In this document: positions 50,544 through 64,000 of the stretch, one piece after another
Layout of the letters: every line of letters starts with the position of its first letter
Numbering within the stretch: the stretch's first letter is position 1
Assembly: GCF_021155775.2 (NCBI RefSeq)
Contig: NC_060232.1
Coordinates: 33,409,089 to 33,473,088, forward strand
From: Neodiprion pinetum
Taxonomy: Eukaryota > Arthropoda > Insecta > Hymenoptera > Diprionidae
Length of the DNA stretch: 64,000 nucleotides
Reading direction: 5' to 3'
The notes under the pieces: model-generated
The model's database searches: none
What the model was told of the DNA's origin: nothing
The model's input: only the letters and a program-made list of their open reading frames with translations
Position numbers and translations under genes: made by a program

Positions 50544-50686
50544 ATGTAGGCATACGTTATACACGTATATAGGAGACTATAAGCGTCTCTCACGGTTTAG
50601 CCTTATTATATCGATATTTGTACAGTCGAGATGTCGGTGTAATTGAAACCATTTACGGCGAGACGTGGCTCGAGCTCCGTCTATTT

Positions 50687-50700
50687 CCCCCCCCCCCCCC
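50687..50700 (+). repeat. Poly-C tract (14 C)
   Basis: Fourteen consecutive C residues followed by TCCCGCC. The minus strand is therefore a G-run, prone to unusual structure and sequencing slippage. Confidence 0.95.
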
Positions 50701-50876
50701 TCCCGCCTCGTCGTTATTTTTATTTTTTATTCGATTCTGCCGGCGAGGCAGCTTAAGCTAACAAGAAAGTCAGCTTCGACGATATCGATTCTTCGTTACG
50801 AACGTTTACTGCCGAAGCATGAGAGAAGGCGGCCTATCCCATCGGAGGATCTAGCCGCTGGAAGAGGCCGAGGGCT

Positions 50877-50932
50877 GCTCTCCTCTCCTCTCTCCTTTCC
50901 TCTCTTCTCCTATCTTCTCCTCTCCTCCCCAC
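50877..50932 (+). repeat. Polypyrimidine tract of CTCTCCT-type units
   Basis: Nearly pure C/T over about 55 nt, with CTCCTCTC, TCCTTTCC and TCTTCTCC variants. It lies close to the AG and C tracts, so the interval 50.5-50.95 kb is unusually rich in one-strand purine/pyrimidine asymmetry. Confidence 0.85.
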
Positions 50933-53900
50933 GTGAAGGAATCTAGTCTTAATGAATAAAATTGGCCGAGGGAGTCAATAAGGCTGCAAGGTGAGGTAAA
51001 AAGGCAGGCTGGCATTAAGACGAGGAGCGGCCGAGCGAACCGGTAAAAAGTCTCTCTCACCCCTCGATGGCTTATAGCATCGGCGGAAAAATCCCCCTAC
51101 CCGGCAAGACCTGTTCCCTATCTGGTCCGCTGGTTCATGGGATCGGGATCTCTACCCTGCGGCTCGCCGGCTGGACGTTCCGTGTATTCTGTGTTCCTAC
51201 TGCCTCTCGGCTGCTATACCTCTAGGTATACTTGTCAGCTAGTTCTTGCGTCGCGTAGGCTTAACGTACAGGAATTTGTGCCAGAGGCTTTTTAGACCTA
51301 CTTAGCAGCGATCAGGGAAACGACGTGCAACGCGTGCGTTCACCGGACGCGCTAAGCGCTACCCTGGATAATTTCTCGTTGCAGGTCATCCGACACAGCC
51401 TCTCAAAAACGGTGAATCACAATTTTCAAAAAATCTTTCGACAAAAGTTGCATAGGACGTGTATTGCTGGCGACTACCGGGAAGAAAAGAAAGTTTCTCC
51501 AAATCGTAACTCGAGAATTGCGAGGCTGTTGAACCTGGGAGTGACGAATTGGCGATTCACGAATTTTGTCCTGTTTCGTTGAAATCATTCTTCTCGCTGT
51601 ATCACGCCGATCCCTCGCGTGTTGCTCGAAGAGTAAAAGGAATTGTGGCCCCGTTTCACTATTGAGATCGTTCCTTTTCCTTATTTCGATCGAGTCTCTT
51701 TAATACGAAACCGCCGAGGGTGACCGATATAACGTACGTGAGGCAAGGAAGAGTTGTTCTCGAGTGCCGAAGCTCGAAGAGTTTCAAGAGAGTTGGTACT
51801 CGGTGAAGGGGCTTGGTGAGAGGCGAAAGAGAGAAAACAAAAGTCATACAGCAAGAAGAACAAAAACTAAATGACAAAGTGCTATCCGCCCGGATCTCCC
51901 TTCTCGAGATTAGACGAAGCATACACGGTACGTGTTCCTCTACCATAACGTCCAATTATAACTTCGAATTCCGGCACACCGTGAATTTTACGTTCCACGA
52001 GGTAAAGAGAAAGAGGAACATGCCCAAGCGCGTGGAAAGCGAAAACCAAACTCTGTTCGTTAACCGCTGATTAATGATCGATTCTAATTGCCGAATCGAC
52101 AGAGGAAGATACGGGAACGACTTTGAAGAGCTTCTCAAAGGAGAAGGGATCGCGGAAGCACAGGTGTATTTAATTTGCACGTTAACATTCTCTCCGGTTT
52201 TTTGCTTTCGAATCAACAATCGATCATCGTTCAGCGAACGTAAATCAGGATTTTTGACACTCGTTGATTAGCTTCCTCTTCGCGATATACGAAAGTAGAA
52301 GAAAGGCACACCAGGAGTAACGTACTTTCCACGTTCATGTCCCACGCAACTACGCCGAACGAAAGCCCGAGGGTGATGCGGGCAAGTGAAAGTGGCACGC
52401 GCTACCAAACACACCTAGGAGTCGTTGGTCACGAAGTTCCGTCCTCGTATATCGGCGATGCGAGGCGTCTTTTCGCTTTCATACTTTCCTGCTTCGGTCA
52501 TCCCACGGCCTTTCGTTCGGCTCCGATGTTCTTCCCACCTTCGGACGATCGTTACAGTCGTTGTAAAATTGCACGTTTCCTGAAAAATTTCCCACCGTAA
52601 TTGGTCGGAAGGTAACATCACGCGATCGTACAAGAATCGGAACTTCACAAGTGAGACGTTTCGATCCTCGATGCCAAAACGGAAGTGAAAGAGACGGGAA
52701 AGGCGTAGCCTCCTTGCACTCCGGCCTGTCTCTCTTCCTCGCTCGGTTCTTCCATACTCGCTCCCTTTCTTCTTCGGTTGTTGCCGGTTCTTGGGACGGT
52801 GACGGCGGGGCCGCGTTGACGTTGGCTAAAGCGGACGTCTCAATTCGCGAGAACGTGCGTGTAATGACGTCTGATTTATAAACGGCTGCAGTCGACGCGT
52901 CTGCATTCGAGTTGAATTAAAGTGCGGTAGCCATTGGCGATGCCTCGGCGAACGTTGGTGTGAAAAGACCGCCTACCGATGCAGCGATACACTCGATCAC
53001 GCCATACGGCATCGTCTAATCCGCGACCTGCGGCCTCTTATCTTGACGACCTAATCGCAATTCGATCTTCTCGAACCCCGGCTAGCCAGCTTCGAGAGGT
53101 GGCGACACTGACCTTTGACCGAGCGCTCGATTTACGGACGCATCGTCTCTTGGTCTCGCTTTCACCGAGCCCTCGCACCTTACGCTTTGTCGAGTCACGG
53201 ATCTTGGAGAACGCGGAGGTTCCGGGGCTCGAGCGTCGGATCGAAACCATTGTCACGGCCTTGATGACCGTTAATATCGCTTCGAAACTCGACTCGCGTG
53301 ATTTGAACTGGTTTAGTTTAGCCCCGGGACCGACCAATCCCTGACACTGAAATCCTTCAAGGCTCCTTTTGCAATCCTTGCGGGGCCCAGAGGCGCATCG
53401 CCGACCGTGACATTGACTCTCGAGATGGAAGGAAGCCTCGTGAATATGGTAATACTCTCTGCCCAGACGCTGGTCGTTCGGTGCTGCAGCCTTCGGTTCC
53501 TCTCCTCTCCTCGTTTCGCAAGCCCTCCTCCTCCACGATGCCTGGCGGATCCCTGTAACCGCCGCTGACTGGTTATTTTAATTGGCGCAGAATCTTCCGG
53601 CCGGTTTGGCCGTAATACCGACATATATACAATTTAGCGGCAGTTCCCAGATGCGGGAGAGGCCGGCGGGGAATCGGAAGGTAACAATCCGATTCCGGGG
53701 CTTTTCAAAAATCCAACACAGACCTCTCTTCTCGTACATCCATCGCGGTCGTTAAGTCCGATTCGAAGCACTCAATCTCGGATCGGATCAAAGAGATTAC
53801 CCAACGGTCATCAGAGCGGACAGTCGCTCGCTATTATCCCTGCCTCCTCGAGAGACCGCCGGTGTCAACTCCGTCGGCTCCGGATATATCGGCAACGGCA

Positions 53901-56900
53901 GAAGCCATCAGCCATAACTCCGATAAACGTGAGCACACCTAGTCGGGGCCCGAATGAACGATCGGAGTTTGAGAATAGGCGACGTGCTACATGAGACCTC
54001 GTTACCGCGAGAAAGGGCGAAGTGAAAGAGAGGGAGATGAGTCCGCGTGCATCCGGCTCTACGCTCGCATCCTCGGACGGTCCGTTCCTTCGGGAATAAG
54101 GAACTGCCGCTCTCGTTCTCGTCTCGTCCGATACCGATTGTGAGCCTGGATTTATTGGCCAAGGTAGGCCTAATGGTAACGCGCGCATGTCCGTGGACTT
54201 GGAAAACACCGAGAAACGGCCAAGGCTGGTTGTAGAACCGTGCACCTCGCATAGGTGGTACTTGCTCCGTGTTGCTGATTACAAGGTTACGGCAGCGATC
54301 GGTAATTGCGAGCCTTCGAGCGCAAGTGATGATTAGACCAGATAGCGTTACACACAGGCGTCGTTCCTCCGAGTCCCTCAATTATCCCGGCATCAGGGTC
54401 AACGCTTTACGGGCTAGGGCTGAAAATCGTTCGACTTCCAGCCGTTCCTCCAGGACTCGAATTTCATTCCAAAAATTCGTCGTCGAAGAGACGGCGTTTC
54501 TCCGGGAATGGAACAGGAAACGTCGTCCGAATCCGGCGAGAGAACTTCGCTTTCGTCAGCGATAGCTGCGGCAGAAACGAAAGTGCTTGGGCGACTAAAC
54601 GGCTATGCAAATATTTTCTTCCATCGGAGAGAATGAGTCGTGATATTGACAGGTTGAATATTCGACTGACGTACAGTGTCGTTGCAATATCACGTGACGA
54701 ACCTCGCCGACGAGTCTTCGACAACGATTTTCGAAAGAATCACCTATGGATTTTCCCTCGCGAACTCCACCTTCGGATTGAATTCCTACAACGCTATAAC
54801 TTATCGTATCGGTGATCTAAATTAGACTACGGCGCGTCGTGAATCAATGTCGAGTACCCGCGACCGGTTGAAAACAGTTTCTTGCGACTCAATACGCACG
54901 ATCGGAGAGATGTCAGGGTGTATGCACGCCGGTAGCCGAGAGTAGGTACGATTGGTCAGGTGGTCGGTTGGTCAGGTGGCGAGGAAACCTGCTAGCCATG
55001 AATGGTCGCCCACTCAAACTCGGGATTTGCCACCGTCCACCACTTGCAAGATATCTACGATGTACGAGCATTTTCCCACGCTCGAGATCAAGCTCTCACA
55101 CTTTGCACGCCGCACCTGAAGATCGTCAACGACGTCCCCGGAGTATGGGACGCTTTGGAGCTGACCGACCGTTAAAGTGCCACATGTTTCACGGTGCCGA
55201 TCGAGGCCAATAAGGCTTTTAATTCCTCGAGGAACATTATCCATGGTATATTCTATATCACGCAGACAAAGACGGAGCCCATTAATCACACTGGCCTCTG
55301 AAATGTGGATTAAAAGAGTCTGGTCCATACATTTATAATTGTTGGTAGGGCTTGATGAATTGCACGTTGGCGTAAAATTAATCACTCCGCGAAGAGAAAC
55401 AGGTGCAATTTTCACGCGTTGCTCTAGGTGTGGCGGCGATACAATTATATTGCGCGATACGAGTATGTGCGTATCTATGCACGTATTACTGGCGTGTTGT
55501 ACCTCGGTTAATCTTCCAACGGCCGGAGTCTGCCCGATGGCTCAAGGATACAAGCAACGAGAAGCTACCATTCGTTCGCGTTCCCACATCCCGCATCCTG
55601 CATCAAATTGATCGGTAATACGGGGTTCGGCCTCAAACGGTGGTGATTTCTCGAGAGTAAGACCCAACGCACGCCCCGACTTATCTCGGCCGATCGTAAC
55701 GGAGTCACGTAAAATCATTAAATTAGGAATTACAATAACGCCTTCAGCGCGTAATTCGAAAGCTCGAATCGAACGAGTCGAGCGGATAACGCCCCGGGGG
55801 AAGAAATTACTGGGAACGGTTTTGTTCGGCTGTAGAATATCCCATTGTGCCGTTAAGTTCGCTGGAAATCGGTGCACCTTCACTTTATGTACATTCGCCT
55901 ATTTGTGCCTAGGACTGCAAGAAAGGCGATGCTCCGGGATCTTGTACATATCCGCGGCCCATGGAGCCGCAGTAATGAGCCTGCATTTTTTTCTATCCTT
56001 CCAGGGCATTCACCGGAACCGTGATTTGTATTCGCAGACATTATCATTCGCCGCCGTCCGCAGTCAAAGAGTCGAGCTTATCCTCGGACCGCGACCACCT
56101 GTTCCTTGAAGAGCTGTTCGAGTCTTGTGTATCCACTCGTAGCGATCCGCGCATCCTTCCTACGCCAGATTCTCGATATTGCAAAATATTATTTTGTATT
56201 CAGGGAGAGGAAAGCCTAATCGATTTTTATCGCACTTCGTCGAAGGTTTCGTGGTCGGACTGCACATTCGGAGAATCCTTCGCATCTTGAATGCATAATA
56301 AAACTTCAGTGCCGTACGGAAATCTCGTATAAAAAGGTTGAAAAAGAAAAATAAGAGAGAAAAAATAATCCAACAACAAAAACGTGTCTGAATAATAAAT
56401 GAAACGACTCCTGCGTGAAATATTTGCTATCCGTGTTAATTAAATTAATGCAGAAATCACGGGATTCACTACGTCGTATATCAACTCGAATCCATACAGT
56501 CATTGTTTACGTCGGACCGTAATCGCGTGGCTTATTTCCAAATACGAATTTAATTTCAACCGCGATTATTAAAAAGTGAGAGGCACACGCGATTCGGCGC
56601 TCGGTTGTTCGTTCTTGTTCGAATTTTCTCGTTATTAGTCGAGGAGAGAAGGCGAATTGCCAAATTGGGAAGGTAATTTTACCGAGGTCCAGAGGTCGGG
56701 ACAGAATAACAATTTCGTTCTACGCTTCGCGTTCTACCTTAGCTCGGACCCTGTCTTTGGACCTGTCTGATAATTATGGGTATACATAAGCGAATTATAT
56801 GTGCCTGCAGAAAAAAAAATTGAATAAGATGTAGAAGAGGAAGAAGAATAAGAATAAAGAGAGAGGGAAAAAATTGTCTAACAGGATAATAATTGAGGTA

Positions 56901-59356
56901 TAATTGAAGTTGATGCAGCTCGTTCCTCTCGGTAAAATTAATGTATGTAGTGAATTTAATTACGCGTGTAAACATTATTCTCGGTATAATTATAAAGCTT
57001 CGCACGATTGTCACAATGAACTTTATTGTACAGTCACTGTAAATTTGGCGAGAAAAACGGTTCGCCATAATTCGTACCCACAATCGCGATATGACTGGAT
57101 AACACGAAGGGTAATTCGAAGCGCGTAATTTTGTCCATTGTCAACCGACAGCCGAGATTAGGAATCTGTGAATTCGACTAGAATCGTGAATAAATTATCT
57201 GAGAAAATCAGGCTCGTTATTCCCTCGACAAATCTCGAAGCTCCTCGTTTCGCTGGCTGCTCATTTTCCTGTGAATACCTTTCGCTTTATTCGCGCTTCA
57301 ACTATCCCGTGCCGTGGATCTGACCGTGGCCGAAAAATGTTCCGGCCGACCACCAAGCTGACGGGTATGAAGGTCGGTGCGTTATCCATCATATCTTTAT
57401 CCATTGATGTTACAAATGCGGAAGTTGGCAACGATCCTGCAGTCACAATGGCGGGCGAAGATGAGCCCCCAAGGCCTGCTAATTAGTCAATTTCAGCCGA
57501 TGTACTACGTGCTTTTTAATTATTTCGATTCGTTATCTGGTCTCCACGGTTGCGGAGAGCCCGAAGATGAGTGCTGCTTTTAATTTCCACGTCATTCGAG
57601 TGTCGGGGCCAAGTTTTACGCGTACGGTGATTTAAAAGCAATCTTTTACGCCAGTGTAAGCGAGTCGTATCCTCGGCCTTCGGAACGGACAGATTTTAAA
57701 ATTGCCTCGGAAAGAACCCGCCAGCTCCAATAAGGACTCAGAAAGCGTTGGCTTCGCGAACCGTCGCGATCTTTCTCCTCGACTTTAGCAGCTTCTCCTC
57801 CGGGACAACGCGTAGAACATAAAACTCAGCTTCGTTAACGAAGGGCACGAAAACCTGACGAAGGGAGACGTTGAGACGCTGTTGCGAGACGAAATCAAGC
57901 GGACTCTGCAGACCCATCTTCGAGAGAAGGTGCGGCGCTGAATTTTAGCCCAACCTCAGCTGCGCGGCGTATTGAATATGAAACCAAGCCCTTAAGCCCT
58001 GGGCGAAGTGCAGTCGAGCAAATCGCCGGTTGAGGAAAAAATCGAGCGCAGCACGTATCTGGATCATCGCAATTTTTAATTTAGGAAGCCACGAAGCGAC
58101 GGTCGCGTCCCTCTCCCGGAGGATTATCTCTCCCTCAACATCAAAATATACACGTCGAGACGATGTTTCCATGGAGATGAATGCTCGCCACTTTGCAGCG
58201 ACAATCCCCTTCACTGACAAAGGATTAATGGCGCAAGAACCTCAGCGTCTTTCAGCTAGCGAAGAGCCGGATCATACGGCAAATGACCTGTGCCTCATTT
58301 GTTACGGCGAAAAGTAAAAGTCAAGATTAACTGCTCGCACGAGTATCGAATCACTTCTACGAATTATCACACCCTCCGGGAGACAGTAGTTCGGTTTTAT
58401 TCACTATCCGAGAAGAAGGCCGATTATCAGTCTGCGAGCTGTGTTCTAATCACCACCTTTGGTCCGGGTGCGGGAGATTATTTCATCGGAAAGTACGATA
58501 TGTGGCTTTGTCACCTCTACGTGGATTCGCGAGAAATTCGCCGAAGTCACAGTCAAAACGTGACTATGTGGCGTGGAACTGAATTGGAAGATCGTGGATT
58601 TGTGGGTTTTTAATCCGCATCGTCACGACGGTGGAATGAATGAAAGATGATGTCACACTTCTACTTTGAACCGACGAAGCCCTCGGGCAGACCAAATCTA
58701 GGAGTAAGAGAGGATCCTTTACGTTGGAGTAGCCTACAATTTTTTCCCTTCCTTTCTAACTTCCGAGAAAGTTCAGAGAAAATGAGACATAGGCCGGTGG
58801 CTCATTTGCGGTAGACAAAAGGGTAAAATAAATAGAGGAAAGTCGAGAAGTCGGGTATTAAAATCCAATCAGGGTATCGCGGCATCCGGACAATCAACAT
58901 CTCCGGAGGGAGATATTCAGCTAGGCCGGATAATAACGGTGGGATGAAAAATATAATGAAAGAGAAATTCCTAGGGTTTGAACGAGTCTTCGTTACGCCC
59001 TGTTCGCGTCGATGCCTCTCGGAGAGGCTCGATCCTCGAGACAGAGTGCAGGCAGAACCCGATTCATCGGACGCGAGACAAACTGGACTTGCAGGAATCG
59101 CGATGCCTGCCATCCCGTTTTCTGACATCGAGACCAAAGCCGATCGACTCGGCGACGCGCCGCTTTAGTACTGTGGCTAATTTTTCTTCATAATGACAAG
59201 AAGTCCGCGGCTGCTGCCGCCACGCGTAAGCTTCTCCGGAGGTGGCGTCTCCCAGGGTTGTTGATCCTTAGCGTCGATGTTCACCGCAGCCGGCGGTCGT
59301 CGGGGGGAAATCGGGTTACGGCAACTACGGCTGCCCTTCGCCGACGTTACGGTCCT
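50933..59356. other. GC- and CpG-rich region without a supportable gene
   Basis: About 8.4 kb. Many frames of 60-160 codons are open, often on both strands over the same bases (for example 53.0-53.3 and 53.9-54.4 kb), as expected when CpG-rich DNA lacks stops. None shows a recognisable domain or the ordered splice sites seen in the genes at 3-19 kb. Confidence 0.5.
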
Positions 59357-59381
59357 CCTATCCTATCCTATCCTATCCTAT
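59357..59381 (+). repeat. (CCTAT)5 pentanucleotide microsatellite
   Basis: Five perfect CCTAT units followed by decayed units (TCTAT, CATAT). Confidence 0.95.
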
Positions 59382-62300
59382 TCTATCATATACTAGCCAG
59401 TTAGCCTAGCCGCGCAGTCACAACGGATAGCGTTTCAACAAAACGCAACAGTGTGAATAAAAAAATCGTTGCGGTTTATCGGGAATTATTATAGGATCTT
59501 CTCCCAACTCTGTCGTTACGCGTTTTCTGCTGCTGCTGCTATTCGACCGAGTCTGAGGTGTTTTTCGTCTAGTTTCCTCTTCGCGGTGAAACATGTTTAT
59601 CACACGTTACACTCGCGTTTCAGTTCGTCGAATAACTCGGGATCTTCGTTTCCTGATCGATGGAAAGAAAGAAATAAACAATCGAATTTACGAAATTTCT
59701 CTCGCAGCAAACGTCAAGAAGAGAAAGTTTCGACTGAATCGTCATCCGTTGATACCAGACGCGATTAACATTTCATCGCTAATTGTTCGGACGGTTTGAG
59801 GTGCGATAAAATATAAGAAAGAAAATTGAAAAGAAAGTAAAAAGCCTGGATATTCTTCCTGTGGGCTGCTGTCACACGGTAGACAGGCAGGCAATCTAAT
59901 CTAACACATTCCACCCGTCAAGGCAGCTCAGACTGAGTAGCCACCTAGGCACACCCTGCTCGTAATATGCAGATGAGGGCATAAATATGAAACATGAGAT
60001 CACCGCACCACCTACACTTTTCTCGAGTACAATACGCGGACAAGCTGCAGCGGAGAAATTCAGTATCTAGTCGAGACGGACTGCGTCGTGTTCCAGATGT
60101 TATTACGACTTTTGTTTCCATCGCAAATGCTGATCGATCTTCGCTCCTCGCCTAAGGATTTTGCACTCTGTCTAAAAAATGAAAACTTTCAACAGTGCAT
60201 CATACACGCGTACAATAATTCCATAGGAGAGATTGTATAACTTGAAACCTTAATTTTTTTTTTTTTTTCTCCTACAATTCGCACGCGTGGTGACAGGACT
60301 GTTACAAAATATCATCGCATTGTTCCCAATGGTCTTTTCTAGTCACTTTTCCTTCCCGTGTGAAAACCTCTCCGCTTTTACCCACCGAACAGTTCCGTCT
60401 GCCAGCTGCGCAACTCGGTCTCTGATCCATCTCACGATTAACATGCTGACTTAGAACGGTCGGAAAATGGTTTGATTCGAACGTTTTTTTTTTTAGGTGC
60501 AAAAATTCGCAAGGTCGTTCATTGAGTCCGAGTGATATACTTCCAAGTGCGTCCTGATCCTGCCTCGCAGTTCGCGTCGGTGTACAGGGGGTCACACCTC
60601 CGTGCAATCTTGCTAGTCTTGGTTGCTGTCAGCATTGTGTTGACCATCCAGCATCGGACTCTAGCAACAAGTTCGGTCGGTCGAGAAGCGAGTGCGGTCA
60701 AGTGCAGACCGTCCATTGTACGGACCCTGCGGACGTTTATCGCTTCCCTCGATTTCTATAAGGCCCTCTTACATGTGGTAGATGTTACGATTAAAGTACA
60801 CAGTCAAGCTGCGACTTCGTGGCGTTGAGGAACGACTCTGGAGTGCGTTCATAGCCGGTGGAGGTCAGTGACTCGCAGCATTAAGTATCCCATTACCCGA
60901 GATTTGGCGAAGCTTTACGATAAGTCATGTTCTTTGATTGAGCCCTACGGAGGAACGGACGATCCTCGGCTCAGCTTTAATGCCTTGCCTTTGTTTGGCA
61001 GCTCTCTGCATTTACCCGGCTGATTTTCGGCGCCGTAAATTTTCGCCGTCAATTCTCTCGCAGGCAAAATGCTTTGGGATAATTTAACCGCAGTTACGCT
61101 CTCCCGACTCCCACTCTCGACGTTATTCCAAATTGCTCCGGGTATTCTAGGGAGACCGACCGACTCAAACGACTAACCTAGTTCGATAGTAAACGGCTTT
61201 ACGACCCTCTGATTATGTCGTTACTTTAGAGCCTTCCTCCACGATAATTCATTGCCCTGCATAAGACGCTCCGCGAGTCTTCGATATTCTTTCCAAAAAT
61301 ACGCTCGTGACGGTTACTCGTAAATCTTAACAGGGAAGCTCGTGTTTTTACTTGCGATAAATTCGGCCCTGTCGATCCAAGATCGTCGAACAACACGGCG
61401 AGGATCATTAATCCCGATCGAGACATGCCTCCGTTCTTATTTCTCCCGTCAAAGTACACATCACGTGCCCTTGTAATCCCTTCGGCGAGAGCGTGGAATC
61501 CGCCTTCGGTACCGGCCGGCTCGTTTATTAAAGCCCAGTCGATACGAGCACCGAGGCAAAACGCAATCAGGAACAAATAGCTGCGGTTCAGCCCTCCCGC
61601 GGAGAAGAACTCTTCCTAGGTTACATCGAGGTGAAAGAGTTTTCTGGTGCCCCGTAACAAACTACTCAGGGACATGGGATATCGGCTTGGAAGCACGCAG
61701 GCATCGATTTCCTGACGCTCTCCGAGCCGATGGTCATTAAGAAATTTATGCAAATTTCCGTTCGCCGACGAGCCTCGCGTAGTGAATAAGTTTTTCAAGG
61801 TTTAGACACTGCCGGAGGATTCGTTACGGCAGATTATACAGAATCGACTGGATATGCGTAAAGCGCGCGTTCGATCACGCTCAATCAATTAATCGCGAGG
61901 AAGAAATCTGTCAACCTCCAAACGACAGGTTCCCCTTATTTTAATAGTCGAGATCTGCCATCGAACGTAAGCGGAACCGCTAGGGAAGACGCATGCGTCC
62001 CCTATTTGAAACCCTTCGAAATTCTATCGCCAGTACACAGTAAGTCCGACTTTGACGAACTTCTGTTTGATTCGAAACATCCTCTACCATCGATCACAGA
62101 GTCGATCGAATAGGCTATCGCAATCTTTCTATTGGAATTCGCGGAGAATCGAGGATAGGGCAAAGAGAGAAATAGGCAAATTCAATTGAATTACGGAGAG
62201 ACAACGTCCGGCAGAGATACGAGGGACCAAAGAGATGGACGCGTTTCCCGAGACAACGTGGCTTCGATTTATTCACGGTAGGTATATTCAAATACCGCGG

Positions 62301-64000
62301 AACTGCAGTATTGTTTCGACGTATCGGTTAGTGTCGCGTTTTTTACCCTTTCCTTATCCCGCGCATCTCCGGTGGCCGGAACAAAGCTTGGACTCGACAT
62401 CGAATTCAATTTTGTCTCTCTCACTCCTGACCGATCTTCGTCGGGGTTTCGATCGGGAAATTTGATCACCGAGATGGTCAGAGAAACGTGCGATTCTTTC
62501 TTGGATGATTCAACGAACCTCATTGCCAGTCCGGGTGCAAAACGTCGTCGTCTTACGAATCGTGGCGTCGGTGCGTGACGATTCACGAGTCCGCGACTCG
62601 GACGAAAACTCGAAGCACAGTGAACCGTCGTAATGTATTTATTCCAGACGTACAACGACTTTTCGTGAATCAGGATCAATGCACCGGCGTAAATCTCTCC
62701 TTGTCTTTCTTCGTCTCAAGTTTTATAGCGGCGCGTTCATCGCGGTGTAAAAATTTCAGCCTGTGACGTCACGGCTGGTCTCTGACGCGTGGGCGATAAG
62801 ATTACCGAGAAACCATACTTCAGGATAAAAATATTTTTGTGTCCTGTGTTTTTGTTTGCGCTTCGTTACATGCGCGAGAATTCTTGGCGAGGATGTCATT
62901 ACCCCCAATTTGATGCGAATTGAATTGATCGTGGTTTAGTGAAAAAATCCGTGACTACTCATCGTAGCGAATTTTTTCCCTTGCGTCTCAGAATTGAGAA
63001 AGAATTTTTAAAAGAATGTCACTAGAGATTTGTTATGCGAATTTTTGTTCGAACAGTTTATTAACAATGTTTAGGATCATTATTACGGATTAAACGGATT
63101 TAAAACGGATTATCTTATTAACTTGGTTACGATTGATTTTTTCCAGATTTTCATCCCATCGCGAAGTATTCAATATTCTCACCTAGACTTACTTTTGGTT
63201 AGGAATATCCGTCCAATAATACCTCAAAGTATATTTCAAACAAAAATAACATTTATTACGAACAAGTTGATTTTCCAGCAGGTATTGAAACGAATCTCTT
63301 CTGCTGTCTTCAATAATACAGAGTCCTTCGGTCAAGGTCCTGTCTTGTTCATTTTCTATATTTGACACCACAATCCTGCGAGGTGGAGAAAGGCATCCTG
63401 TTACACCCCATCCTGGGAAGAAGCGACGTGTCTGGTTATCGACACTTACAGCTGCGCTGCAGAGCTCTCGGTGTCTCAGGGAATATCAACCGATCGGTTT
63501 ACTCGCGTGGCGAGGATTCGACGGGGCGGGACAATTTTCGAATTACTAATAACGCTTTTTACTCGTGCCTAGGCTGATTCATTGTTCGACCGTCGCTCCG
63601 GGACGCAACAATTGTTACGCTCTTGCGGTCGTAAGACGGGCATAACACGCGCGTAGAGTCATAAGGTATACGCAGTGAATCAACTTCCTGCGCTTCGCTT
63701 CGAAGGAAACTGCGAAAGCAGCTGGCTAGTCGAGGAGGAATTATAATATCCTCTCACACCCCGAGAGTCAGGCATCCTGCAGCAGGGTACCTTGTACACC
63801 TACAATACACTCGACTCGGTGACTAATTCACCATAATATTTTCTGGAAACGTTAGGCCGCAGCAGTCGCGTGAATAAATTAATAAATAAAATATCCCATA
63901 GAGCGATAAATTTTTTTAGAGCCAGTCGTAAGTCCTTCGGATGTAGAGAGAAAAAGTGTGCGATTATTTCACCGTACCTAGAAGGATCGTTGGAGTCCGA
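59382..64000. other. Terminal region without a supportable gene
   Basis: About 4.6 kb. A hydrophobic stretch (AILLVLVAVSIVLTIQHR) is encoded within an open frame at 60532-60828. It has no ATG close before it and no acceptor that I can defend, so I do not call it a gene. T-rich runs are near 60254-60268. Confidence 0.45.

Noticed and set aside
53865..54381. 126-157 codon minus-strand frames
   Set aside because: Overlapping frames are open on both strands in CpG-rich DNA, which points to stop depletion rather than coding.
60532..60828. Frame with a hydrophobic segment that could be a signal anchor
   Set aside because: No nearby ATG, no defensible splice acceptor, no recognised homologous domain.

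Overview
This window is nuclear DNA from an animal, almost certainly an insect. Genes are split by short GT-AG introns, and promoters pair a TATA box with a TCAGT/TCACT initiator. One gene belongs to the yellow/major royal jelly protein (MRJP) family, which within animals is essentially an arthropod family. The gene set together with a CpG-rich, GC-variable background makes Hymenoptera (perhaps a sawfly) my best guess, but this is an inference from style and no marker proves it. I see no prokaryotic operon, CRISPR array, rRNA, recognisable tRNA or intact transposon.

Layout. 1-3466: intergenic, nothing confident. 3467-6960 (+): a complete nine-exon SLC22-type organic cation transporter, 538 aa, with its own TATA/initiator. 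9534-13920 (+): a complete yellow/MRJP-family gene, 406 aa, whose promoter and short untranslated first exon lie 2.7 kb upstream of the coding exons. 15157-16398 and 17487-18633 (-): two tandem trypsin genes (253 and 255 aa) with the same two-exon design, the same secretory leader and nearly the same core promoter. 18640-32330: about 14 kb without a supportable gene. 32355-32481 (+): a probable first coding exon encoding a signal peptide, ending in a phase-1 donor. 32482-64000: about 31 kb without a convincing coding exon, best read as the long first intron of that gene or as intergenic DNA. It contains low-copy repeats, simple repeats and a GC-richer right half.

Function. The two trypsins are probably co-regulated secreted digestive enzymes. 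The transporter and the yellow protein are independent single genes, and nothing suggests the genes form one pathway. The points most worth checking are two separate genes whose ATG appears to be split by an intron (A|TG), the trypsins' predicted 6-nt 5' leaders beside a shared promoter, the isolated signal-peptide exon, and two unusual diverged repeat clusters near 35 kb and 44.4 kb. I did not find a convincing undescribed multi-gene system here.
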